In this document: positions 1 to 7,410 of the stretch, in pieces
How positions within the stretch are numbered: the stretch's first letter is position 1
How the letters are laid out: each line of letters opens with the position of its first letter
Origin: JABDBK01 sp964533645
GTDB lineage: Bacteria > Pseudomonadota > Gammaproteobacteria > DSM-16500
Assembly: GCA_964533645.1 (NCBI GenBank)
Contig: CAZHMQ010000035.1
Location: 1 to 17,188 of the forward strand
Length of the DNA: 17,188 bases
Reading direction: 5' to 3'
Position numbers and translations under genes: made by a program
The notes under the pieces: generated by a model
The model's input: only the letters and a program-made list of their open reading frames with translations
What the model was told of the DNA's origin: nothing
The model's database searches: none

Positions 1-137
1 CGCAGAAAATCGGGGATTTTGGGCCAGCATAGTAGAATTGTAAACAGCCCGTAGATTTTTAGTAACTCCCCAGGTCCGTCATTCCATGCAAAATTTTTTC
101 ACGCCAAAAGCTACTTTTTTGACCATCTCACTATTAA
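1..137. other. unassigned left edge
   Basis: No complete gene lies here. On the plus strand one frame is open from the window edge to a TAA at 41-43 and reads AENRGFWASIVEL before the stop, which could be the tail of an upstream gene. On the minus strand another frame is also open to the edge (MLAQNPRFSA from the ATG at 30). Neither can be decided from so few bases. Confidence 0.3.
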
Positions 138-166
138 TTGACCAAAACACAAGTGTTCTGTATTAT
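138..166 (+). promoter_or_regulatory. sigma70-type promoter of the receptor operon
   Basis: TTGACC (138-143) and TATTAT (161-166) are separated by 17 bases, close to the sigma70 consensus, and lie 27 bases before the receptor start. The spacer holds a short inverted repeat, AACAC-AA-GTGTT (146-157), which is placed where a regulator could act. I see no convincing 19-bp Fur box. The inferred transcript would have a leader of about 20 nt. Confidence 0.6.
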
Positions 167-193
167 TAAAACCCAAAAAATGAAGACTGTACA

Positions 194-2122
194 ATGAAAA
201 TAAAAATTGAACTTATACTTATATCTGCTCATCTATTGACCTATTCAGGTGCCTCGCTGGCCGAGGTTTTAAAAATCCCTGAGATCAATCTTCGTTATGA
301 AAAGACAAAGCATTCTCAGGGTTATGAAACGGCCCAAACATCGACTATGCATCGCGCAACAATTAAAATAAGCCCAGTTCTTGATTTGACCCAATTGTTA
401 AAGCAAGAACAAAGTATAGTGCGTTTAACGAATAACTCAGGTGATTATTCTCAAGTGGCTTTTAGCATACGAGGTTTTGGTGATAATGCAGTCGCAAACT
501 CCTTGATATTAGTCGATGGATTTCCATTAGTAAATCCCAGTTTGTTAGCTCCCAAATTCAATTCTATTGCACTATCCGATATAGAACGCATGGATATCAC
601 TCAAGGCAGTGAAGGTGTTTTGTGGGGTGATCAAGCAGTGGGTGGAGTGGTGAACATTATCACCCGTCATCCAGAAAAAAAGTTATTTGATACAAATATT
701 GGATTTGGCAGTTTTAACAAGCAATTTTATAGTATTTTTGCGGGAAATAAATTTTCGAATGGGATTTTTATTAAAGCTTTTGGATATACCAATAAAACGG
801 ATAATTATCGTGAACATAATGATCAGAACGATGAAAATCTTGCAGTGCAAGCAGGAAAAGATTATGCCTCTGGCATGTTTAGTTTGAATGCGCAGTCCTA
901 TGAGGATACTATACAATTTCCAGGCGGTTTAACTCAAGAGCAGTATGATAAAACTCCTAGGAAAGCCACTAATTTTAAGAATTATATACATTTTAGAACA
1001 CCGTTATTTCAATTTTTAAATAAACAATCGTTAAATGATAATTGGTTATTAGAAACTCGATTAGAAAGACAAGAAACGATAGGAAATGGTTTTATGTTTA
1101 CTAACTTTGACAGAAATGATGTGTTGACAACCTATCGATTTCGATTTTTAGGCAATATCAATCAATATAAAATCATCACAGGATATGAAGGCCAACATAC
1201 AGCTTATCATTTTGAAAGTACAAGAGTCGAAGAACAAGCTAAAGCACAACAAAATAATCTATTTGCTAAGATTACGATACCTTTGATTAAGCACGTTGAA
1301 TTCATGACAGGAACACGTGCTGCCTGGCAGAAAAATCATGATTCACCCGCAAAAAATCAATTTTTTGATTCTTTAACTAAAACTATGGTTTCAGAAGTGG
1401 GTATGGCAGTATCTTATGATCAATGGAAATATTTTTTAAGACGAAGTGGAAGTTTTCGTTTTCCTAAAGCAAATGAAGAAACATGGGTTCCTGCTGGAGT
1501 TGATGCATTAAAATTACAAACGGGTGTTTCATATGAAATGGGTGGAGAAAGAAAAACTGAGAGACAGCAATCGCAAATTAATATTTATCAATTAGAATTA
1601 TTAAATGAAATAGCGTTTAATCCCACGCAAACTCTGACTGAACCCTTTGGATCATATAGTAATTTCCCAAAAACCTTACGCAGAGGCGTGACTTTAACGG
1701 AGGATTATCGATTAACTGAAAAGATAGGTGTGAATGGACAATTTAATTTTGTCGATGCAACCTTTGCAGAAGGAAATTTTTCTGGTAATCAGATTCCTGC
1801 TGTACCTGAGATTAATGCAAATCTTGGTTTGAGTTATTATGTTATGCCGGATTGGAAAGTGAAATATATAGCACTCTATAATGGTAGTGCTTATGCTTCT
1901 GAAAATGACAAAAATATAGGAAGTAAAATACCTGGCTATTGGATTAATACATTGTCTTTACAATATATTAAAAAATCTTATAACATTAATTTTGAGGTTA
2001 TCAATGTATTTAACCAAAAATATTCGGTTTATACGCTTTATGATCCAGATAATCAAATGAATACCTATTATCCGGGTGCAGGTAAAAGTTATTTAATCAC
2101 ATGTAAAATAGATTTGTCATGA
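194..2122 (+). CDS. TonB-dependent outer-membrane receptor
   Basis: This is a 642-residue outer-membrane transporter of the TonB-dependent receptor family, which brings scarce ligands such as metal chelates or cobalamin into the periplasm using TonB energy. Residues 1-23 form a signal peptide (hydrophobic stretch, likely cleavage after SLA). The plug domain covers about residues 50-160 and shows SIRGFGDNAVANSLILVDG, then a VDGFPL segment, IERMDITQG and the GGVVNIIT plug end. The rest is a beta-barrel with many alternating aromatic strands, including a typical NVFNQKYS near the C-terminus. The last residues (KIDLS) lack the usual terminal aromatic. At 642 residues it is on the short side, similar in size to BtuB and some colicin/haem receptors. 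Its stop codon overlaps the start of a tonB gene, and a Cys-rich peptide gene follows. The ligand cannot be read from the sequence. Codon use is strongly AT-rich. Confidence 0.93.
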   Translation: MKIKIELILISAHLLTYSGASLAEVLKIPEINLRYEKTKHSQGYETAQTSTMHRATIKISPVLDLTQLLKQEQSIVRLTNNSGDYSQVAFSIRGFGDNAVANSLILVDGFPLVNPSLLAPKFNSIALSDIERMDITQGSEGVLWGDQAVGGVVNIITRHPEKKLFDTNIGFGSFNKQFYSIFAGNKFSNGIFIKAFGYTNKTDNYREHNDQNDENLAVQAGKDYASGMFSLNAQSYEDTIQFPGGLTQEQYDKTPRKATNFKNYIHFRTPLFQFLNKQSLNDNWLLETRLERQETIGNGFMFTNFDRNDVLTTYRFRFLGNINQYKIITGYEGQHTAYHFESTRVEEQAKAQQNNLFAKITIPLIKHVEFMTGTRAAWQKNHDSPAKNQFFDSLTKTMVSEVGMAVSYDQWKYFLRRSGSFRFPKANEETWVPAGVDALKLQTGVSYEMGGERKTERQQSQINIYQLELLNEIAFNPTQTLTEPFGSYSNFPKTLRRGVTLTEDYRLTEKIGVNGQFNFVDATFAEGNFSGNQIPAVPEINANLGLSYYVMPDWKVKYIALYNGSAYASENDKNIGSKIPGYWINTLSLQYIKKSYNINFEVINVFNQKYSVYTLYDPDNQMNTYYPGAGKSYLITCKIDLS

Positions 2123-2730
2123 CCCAGTATAAATATTATGTAACATCGCTCTCAATCCATGTTATGGTATTGCTATTATTTGGCATCTATTTCGATGAAT
2201 ATAGTCAGCCAAAAAAATATGGCAATACGCAAGCAAAAACCGTTGCAGCATTTATTTATCAAGGTGCACTTTCTCGATCTGTTTCCGTGCAAAAGCAAGA
2301 AAAAGTAAAATCAAATCAGACAAAAAAAACCATCAATAAAGATACTAAATCATGGCATGCTTTAAAAATAAAGCCGTTTGAAAAACCTCATAAAGAAAAC
2401 ATAAAGCAATCCATATCAAGCCAAGCGAGTGTTGGACAGGGCGAAGTTGCAACAACTTTGATTGCGTTATTGCATGATGCTATTCAACGTAAACAACAAT
2501 ATCCCTCTAGTGCTTGGGAGATGCAACGTCAAGGTAGAGTGACTGTTGTCTTTCAATTGCATGAAGATGGACATATCTCCAATGTAAGAATGCTAAAGAG
2601 TTCCGGAACAGCTAGCTTAGATCAAGCGGCGTTGCAGGCAGTGAATGATGCGGCACCTTTCCGAGAGCTATTGACCTATATAAAACAGGCCCAGGAATAC
2701 CAGATTGATATTGTGTTTGAATTGGCCTAG
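2119..2730 (+). CDS. tonB: TonB energy-transducing protein, dedicated to the adjacent receptor
   Basis: This 203-residue inner-membrane protein transmits proton-motive force to the receptor plug. Residues 8-25 are a single N-terminal transmembrane helix that includes S10-xxx-H14, the SxxxH pattern known from TonB helices. Residues 26-110 are a Lys/Gln-rich periplasmic linker, less proline-rich than in E. coli. Residues 112-203 match the TonB C-terminal domain: YPSSAWEMQRQGRVTV, then DGHISNVRMLKSSG and LDQAALQAV. The ATG overlaps the receptor TGA (ATGA), so translation is probably coupled and the two proteins are made together. No exbB or exbD is in the window, so it must borrow these from elsewhere. 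It is likely a system-specific TonB rather than the housekeeping copy; that is inference. Confidence 0.9.
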   Translation: MTQYKYYVTSLSIHVMVLLLFGIYFDEYSQPKKYGNTQAKTVAAFIYQGALSRSVSVQKQEKVKSNQTKKTINKDTKSWHALKIKPFEKPHKENIKQSISSQASVGQGEVATTLIALLHDAIQRKQQYPSSAWEMQRQGRVTVVFQLHEDGHISNVRMLKSSGTASLDQAALQAVNDAAPFRELLTYIKQAQEYQIDIVFELA

Positions 2731-2778
2731 AATTTGGGGCAATTAATGAAAATTTTACTCAGTTACGGGGAAAGAAGC

Positions 2779-2943
2779 ATGAAAAATGATCAAAAAATAG
2801 TGGAAACTGACGCAATATTATTAGCTGAAATTTTACTTTCTCCTTCATCAGAGACTCTAGAAAATAGATTTCTTAAAGCAAATGATGCCGCAGACTGTTC
2901 AGGTAGATGTGATTCCGGAGGTGGCTGTAAGGCCGCTTGGTAG
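2779..2943 (+). CDS. small Cys/Gly-rich peptide, possible RiPP-type precursor
   Basis: This encodes a 54-residue peptide that I do not recognise as a named family. The first ~37 residues are hydrophilic to amphipathic, with a helical stretch AILLAEILLSPSSETLENRF and no signal peptide. The last 16 are ADCSGRCDSGGGCKAA plus W, giving Cys at positions 40, 44 and 50. This leader/core layout is typical of ribosomal peptide precursors, but no known modifying enzyme lies next to it. I chose the ATG at 2779 because GGGGAAAG (2767-2774) stands 4-7 bases upstream. An in-frame ATG at 2746, also after a GGGG, would give 65 residues. It lies 48 nt after tonB. The following gene starts 2 nt after its stop, so the two are probably coupled. 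Other possibilities are a metal-binding peptide or a short secreted peptide. Confidence 0.72.
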   Translation: MKNDQKIVETDAILLAEILLSPSSETLENRFLKANDAADCSGRCDSGGGCKAAW

Positions 2944-2945
2944 AG

Positions 2946-3359
2946 ATGTATCAGCCTGTGTTAGAAATCAGTCTAGCAGATGCTCGTGCTTATATTGAGC
3001 AATTGAACTTAGATTACATTGTGGAAACAATGTGTTCTGCTAGCTATCCATTACCAAAGTGGACCTTGTCAGATGCAGAACACGGTTGTCGCTTATATAA
3101 AAATTTTTTGATATTGCAAAAAATTCATATCAGCGAGCATTTGGTTCCGACTCGTGAAATCGATGAGTGTTGGCATAATCATATTTTACATACCAAACAA
3201 TATATCATCGACTGTATGCATATTTTTGGGCGTTATTTGCATCATACCCCAGCTTCTCCTAGGGATAATCCAAAAGATCTGATAAGTCAGTATCAAAAAA
3301 CGAAAGACTATTATTTTAATGAATTTAACATACCGTTGCAGTTGCTCAATTCTGGCTAA
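2946..3359 (+). CDS. GRDP-like (DUF1399-like) protein with conserved Trp/His motif
   Basis: This is a 137-residue soluble protein with no signal peptide or membrane segment. Residues 71-101 contain EIDECWHNHILHTKQY followed by C90, H92, FG at 94-95 and HHTP at 99-102. That resembles the 'IDxxWHxHIL.T..Y' signature I know from GRDP-like/DUF1399 proteins and from small bacterial 'glycine-rich domain-containing' proteins. His77, His79, His82, His92, His99 and His100 could form a metal or catalytic site. No biochemical function is established in the sequence. The ATG at 2946 is 2 nt after the peptide stop, and an overlapping in-frame TTG at 2937 is an alternative start that would add three residues. 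The GGAGGTGG encoding the peptide's Gly run (2917-2924) may double as a distant ribosome site. Its position suggests it matures, binds or transports the peptide; that is inference. Confidence 0.75.
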   Translation: MYQPVLEISLADARAYIEQLNLDYIVETMCSASYPLPKWTLSDAEHGCRLYKNFLILQKIHISEHLVPTREIDECWHNHILHTKQYIIDCMHIFGRYLHHTPASPRDNPKDLISQYQKTKDYYFNEFNIPLQLLNSG

Positions 3360-3430
3360 CTACCTTTCTAAAGTAAAATATGCTAGAGTCCGTCGTATAA
3401 AAATGACACTTATTTGACGGGAAGTGGTAT

Positions 3431-4312
3431 ATGCACGCGAGCTATGTAGATTGGCAACTCAGTGATCTTGATAAGCAATTGATAAAAATAGCATTTCAAG
3501 AAGATTTAGGCTTGCCATTTCAAGACGTTACAGTAAATACACTGTTTAAAAATAATAATACCATTAAAACAGCAGCTATTATTTCTAAGCACCATGAGCC
3601 TGTTGTTGCGTCCGGACTGCCCCTGATCCATGAATTATTAGGCATATTTAACACTCCTGTGACCTTACAAACTCAGTATAGTGACGGACAAACTTTACAT
3701 CCTGCTGAGACTTTATTATCAATAACAGGACCAGCCCATATTCTTTTGATGGCGGAGCGTACTATCCTTAATTTTCTCCAACGTATGTGTGCCGTTGCAA
3801 CCTTAACAAAAAAATTTACCGATAAAATTAAACATACCTCAACGAAAGTGTTAGATACTCGTAAAACCATCCCAGGTTTCCGTCATTTAGATAAATATGC
3901 AGTGCGATGTGGTGGTGGAGTGAATCACCGCATGGGATTATTCGATGCCATCATGATTAAAGACACTCATATTGATTCGTTAGGGGGAATATCAAAAGCG
4001 ATAGATACCTTACCCGATGATATTCTTATTCGTTGTCCTGTCATTATTGAAGTGCGTGATAAAGATGAATTAGAAACTGTATTAAATCAAGGCTTACATA
4101 AAACAACTCGTGTGTTACTTGATAATATGACGGAGTTGCAGTTGAGGGAATGTGTGGCACTTTGTCAAAACAAGATTCCAACCGAAGCATCAGGCAATGT
4201 AGATTTAGATAATATTGTTAGTATAGCCGAAACCGGTGTAAATTTTGTCTCGATCGGAAAGCTCACACATACCGCAGGCAATATTAATTTATCCATGAAG
4301 TGTGAAGTATAA
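3431..4312 (+). CDS. nadC: nicotinate-nucleotide pyrophosphorylase (quinolinate phosphoribosyltransferase)
   Basis: NadC converts quinolinate and PRPP to nicotinate mononucleotide, CO2 and pyrophosphate (EC 2.4.2.19) in the cytoplasm. The 293-residue protein has the normal family length (E. coli 297). The N-terminal domain contains QEDLGLPFQDVTVNTLF. The phosphoribosyl-binding barrel shows NFLQRMCAVATLT (114-126), then DTRKTIPGFRHLDKYAVRCG (142-161) with the basic quinolinate-binding residues R144, K145, H152 and R159, and IMIKDTH (174-180). EASGN and SIGKLTHTAG near the end complete the family pattern. It is the first gene of a nad operon, 71 nt after the preceding gene, and nadB follows after 2 nt. 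The start ATG is preceded by GGGAAGTGG. I could not identify a strong promoter in the short gap. Confidence 0.97.
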   Translation: MHASYVDWQLSDLDKQLIKIAFQEDLGLPFQDVTVNTLFKNNNTIKTAAIISKHHEPVVASGLPLIHELLGIFNTPVTLQTQYSDGQTLHPAETLLSITGPAHILLMAERTILNFLQRMCAVATLTKKFTDKIKHTSTKVLDTRKTIPGFRHLDKYAVRCGGGVNHRMGLFDAIMIKDTHIDSLGGISKAIDTLPDDILIRCPVIIEVRDKDELETVLNQGLHKTTRVLLDNMTELQLRECVALCQNKIPTEASGNVDLDNIVSIAETGVNFVSIGKLTHTAGNINLSMKCEV

Positions 4313-4314
4313 GT

Positions 4315-5958
4315 ATGCAACATATCATATCACAACGTGGAGAATGCTTTACTTTTGATGCAGTTGTCATTGGCTGTGGTATTGCAGGTTTATGCTATTT
4401 ATTGGAAATGGTAAAACTAAAACCTCATGCAAAGTTTGCACTGATTACTAAAGATAAATTACATCAATCCAATACGCAATATGCTCAGGGTGGTATCGCA
4501 GCTGCTAATGCACCAAGTGATATAAAAGATCATATAAAAGATACATTATCTGCGGGTGATGGCTTATGTAATCTCGACGCAGTATCCGCCATCTTAGAAA
4601 AAGGCCCAGATGCTATTCAATATCTTTTGAAACATGGTGTGTTATTCGATCGTAATGCAGAGAATCACCTGCTTTGCGGGAAAGAGGCTGGACATTCGGA
4701 TAGACGCATTTTTCATGTAGGAGATAAAACCGGTGCAGCTATCGTCGAGGCATTATTGAATGAATTAGCTTCGAAAGCAACTGTTTCTGTATTTGAATAT
4801 CACACCGCAGTGAATTTGATAACTCAGATTGAGCCTCATAAACCAGGCGCTTCTCACGAAGCGGTGGGCGTTTATGTATTAGAAGAATCTACGGGATTGA
4901 TTCACACCTTTCTTGCAAATGTAATAGTTTTAGCAACTGGTGGTGCGGGAAAAGTTTATCGTTATACCACTAACCCTAATGTAGCCACTGGCGACGGTGT
5001 TGCTATGGCATATCGTGCAGGGGCTAGAGTAGGAGGTTTAGAATTTTATCAATTTCATCCTACTTTATTATATCATCCAAATAAAAATAATTTTTTACTC
5101 TCAGAAGCATTGCGAGGCGAGGGCGCTTATTTACGTTTACCCGAAACAGGTGAGCGCTTTATGCAGCGTTATGCCCCAGATAACATGGAACTTGCGACTC
5201 GCGATGTGGTGGCTCGCGCAATTTTTTGTGAAATGGAGAGTGGCGGTTCTGAATATGTGCACCTTGATATTACTCACAAAAGCAAAGAGTTTTTACAAAA
5301 ACGTTTTCCTGTGATTTTTAACACGCTATTATCATTAGGATTAGATTTAAGTCGTGATAAAATTCCTGTTGTACCTGCAGCCCATTATATGGGAGGTGGA
5401 ATTTTATCGGATGTGAATGGTAAAACCGATATAAAAAGATTATATGCGATTGGTGAAACAGCTTTTACTGGGTTGCATGGCGCTAATCGTTTGGCGAGTA
5501 ATTCTTTGCTCGAAGGCTTAGTGATGAGTCGAAATGCTGCTCGAGCAAGTTTAGTATGTATCGATAACAAAGTTGACTTATATAAACCTATACAAGCTTG
5601 GGATTCTACAACCGTTGTTGATTCGAGGCGAGCAAGTCAGATTAATGAGCATTGGCGAGGTTTGCGTGGTGAAATGAGTTGTTATGCGGGTATTATACGA
5701 ACCGAAGCAGGATTATATGACCAACTTAAATTAGTTTTAACAAGAAAAGACATTATTGAAGAATGTTATTGGAAATATACCATCACTCGTGATCTTATCG
5801 AATTAAGAAATATTGTTTTGATTGCAGAGTTAATTGTTCGTTCTGCGTTAAATAGACGCGAAAGTCGTGGTGGTCACTATCGTGAAGATTATTTAGTAAA
5901 ACTACAAGATCCATCACATTTCTTATTAGAAAATCATGAGGGGCGTGAATCTCTATGA
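4315..5958 (+). CDS. nadB: L-aspartate oxidase
   Basis: NadB is the FAD enzyme that oxidises L-aspartate to iminoaspartate (EC 1.4.3.16), which NadA then uses. The 547-residue length is normal. The dinucleotide-binding motif VVIGCGIAGL is at 17-26. It is followed by the QGGIAAAN flavin loop, VLATGGAGKVYRYTTNP, the EFYQFHPT and SEALRGEGAYLR active-site segments typical of the succinate dehydrogenase/fumarate reductase flavoprotein superfamily, AAHYMGGGI, and GLHGANRLASNSLLEGLV. The C-terminal helical domain contains the ELRNIVLIAELIVRSAL stretch and ends with RRESRGGHYR, as in other NadB proteins. It begins 2 nt after nadC and its end overlaps nadA by 4 nt (ATGA). Confidence 0.97.
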   Translation: MQHIISQRGECFTFDAVVIGCGIAGLCYLLEMVKLKPHAKFALITKDKLHQSNTQYAQGGIAAANAPSDIKDHIKDTLSAGDGLCNLDAVSAILEKGPDAIQYLLKHGVLFDRNAENHLLCGKEAGHSDRRIFHVGDKTGAAIVEALLNELASKATVSVFEYHTAVNLITQIEPHKPGASHEAVGVYVLEESTGLIHTFLANVIVLATGGAGKVYRYTTNPNVATGDGVAMAYRAGARVGGLEFYQFHPTLLYHPNKNNFLLSEALRGEGAYLRLPETGERFMQRYAPDNMELATRDVVARAIFCEMESGGSEYVHLDITHKSKEFLQKRFPVIFNTLLSLGLDLSRDKIPVVPAAHYMGGGILSDVNGKTDIKRLYAIGETAFTGLHGANRLASNSLLEGLVMSRNAARASLVCIDNKVDLYKPIQAWDSTTVVDSRRASQINEHWRGLRGEMSCYAGIIRTEAGLYDQLKLVLTRKDIIEECYWKYTITRDLIELRNIVLIAELIVRSALNRRESRGGHYREDYLVKLQDPSHFLLENHEGRESL

Positions 5959-7292
5959 ATAAAACAACTACATTTACACCTGAAAAAAGCCATCATTTAT
6001 TTAAACCCGATATGCAGGTTTGTCAAGATGATTACCCATTAGATTGGTATCAAAAAGAATTTCTTCCTTATGCAGAAGCATATCAATCGTTACCAGACAG
6101 AAATATTTTAACGACTCTTTTGTGGATGGAGCCTTATATTGAAGCTGCAAAAAAACACTTTGGTGATCAATTATTATTGTTATCTCATTATTATATGGGC
6201 GGCGAAATTGTCAAAATCATGGAATATTTTGGTGGTGTCATTGGTGACTCTTATCAATTGGCATTGATGGCTGTTAATCATCCTGAAAAAAAAGTGATAG
6301 TAGAGTCAGCCGTACACTTTATGGCGGAGTCCGTAAGTATTTTAGCGAATGACGATCAACATGTTTATATCACTAATCCAAAGTCAGGCTGTACAATGGA
6401 AATGCTTGCAAAAGATTTTATGGTTCAACCCGCATTTAATCAATTGAATGAGCGTTATGATGCAAATAATATTTTGCCAGTATGTTATATGAATACTTCA
6501 GGTAGAATTAAAGCTATGACAGGTGCTCAAGGTGGTGCGGTTTGCACAAGTTCAAATGTGAAAAAAATATTTGAATGGGCATTGAAACAAAACAAAAAAA
6601 TATTATTTATCCCTGATCGTCACATGGGTGAAAATGTTGCCGATTGGGTGGGTATACCTAAAAATAAAATTGCTTATTGGCCAGCGGGTCAAGCTGCAGT
6701 AAATTTTTGTTTATCAGAGCAAAATCCAGAAACTATTAAGCGATTTGATGAAGCGCAACTTATTCTTTTTGCAAGTGAGTGCGGTGTACATAGTTATTAT
6801 CAACCCGAAATGGTGCACTATTGGAAAAAACAAGGGTATCATGTGATAGTCCATCCTGAGTGCAGAAATGAAGTCGTTAGTATTGCGGATGGTTGTGGTT
6901 CAACGGCCTATTTATTTGATATGGTTACCCAAGATAAAGCAGGTGCTGGTAAGTATGCAGTAGGCACGGAAAATCACATGGTTAAAAATTTAAGAGACAT
7001 ATGTAAAAATAAAAATATTCAAGTCGTAAATTTGAGTGAAATTCCAGACATAACATTTAAAAAGCGTGGCTGCGGATGCGCCACTATGTCACGCAATGAT
7101 CCTCCACATTTGGTTGCTGTATTAGACCTTTTACGACAAGGAAAAGTCCCCGCATTTAATTTAGTAAAACCTGGCGACGTTGTTAATGAATTTGTCGGTT
7201 CTAGAGAACGGTTAGATGAAACGGGCCAAGCATGGATTATAACGAATGCTAAAAAAGCATTAGAGAAGATGATAGAAATTACCGAATCTTAA
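5955..7292 (+). CDS. nadA: quinolinate synthase, long form
   Basis: NadA condenses iminoaspartate with dihydroxyacetone phosphate to quinolinate (EC 2.5.1.72) using a [4Fe-4S] cluster. Three segments match the cluster-ligand regions: NPKSGCTMEM (C146), VHPECRNEV (C303), and CGCATMSRN (C375, with C373 adjacent). VESAVHFMAES (116-126), YMNTSGRIKA, VCTSSN (196-201), FIPDRHMGENVA and CGSTAYL are also family features. At 445 residues it is about 80-100 longer than the usual enzymes (E. coli about 347). The extra length is in an N-terminal extension of about 50 residues and an inserted block around 243-290 before HPEC, where the common W.G.C.VH segment is replaced. The ligand cysteines are kept, so it is probably active. 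The start overlaps the nadB stop. No convincing terminator follows. Confidence 0.93.
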   Translation: MNKTTTFTPEKSHHLFKPDMQVCQDDYPLDWYQKEFLPYAEAYQSLPDRNILTTLLWMEPYIEAAKKHFGDQLLLLSHYYMGGEIVKIMEYFGGVIGDSYQLALMAVNHPEKKVIVESAVHFMAESVSILANDDQHVYITNPKSGCTMEMLAKDFMVQPAFNQLNERYDANNILPVCYMNTSGRIKAMTGAQGGAVCTSSNVKKIFEWALKQNKKILFIPDRHMGENVADWVGIPKNKIAYWPAGQAAVNFCLSEQNPETIKRFDEAQLILFASECGVHSYYQPEMVHYWKKQGYHVIVHPECRNEVVSIADGCGSTAYLFDMVTQDKAGAGKYAVGTENHMVKNLRDICKNKNIQVVNLSEIPDITFKKRGCGCATMSRNDPPHLVAVLDLLRQGKVPAFNLVKPGDVVNEFVGSRERLDETGQAWIITNAKKALEKMIEITES

Positions 7293-7310
7293 AATGCTTT
7301 CCTAATCAGA

Positions 7311-7338
7311 TTGACTCCATGTAGAATATATATAGAGT
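7311..7338 (+). promoter_or_regulatory. possible promoter before the phosphatase gene
   Basis: TTGACT (7311-7316) and TAGAGT (7333-7338) are spaced by 16 bases; the -10 box is only a partial match. The same stretch holds a short inverted repeat, GACTC (7313-7317) with GAGTC (7335-7339), which could be an operator, a weak terminator of the nad operon, or chance. It is the best candidate start for the phosphatase-ratA-rnfH transcript. Confidence 0.3.
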
Positions 7339-7410
7339 CTTTCAACAGACCATAGTTACAGATTGTGCGCTAAAATTATTATAAATTTTTCTTTTATATG
7401 GAGATTCTAT

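Noticed and set aside
180..197. Mini-ORF MKTVQ ending across the receptor start (TGA at 195-197)
   Set aside because: Five codons with no ribosome site; too short to support as a leader peptide.
1868..1893. CIRCE-like inverted repeat (ATAGCACTC ... TAGTGCTTA)
   Set aside because: It lies deep inside the receptor coding region, the spacer is 8 rather than 9 bases and the right arm has two mismatches; most likely chance.
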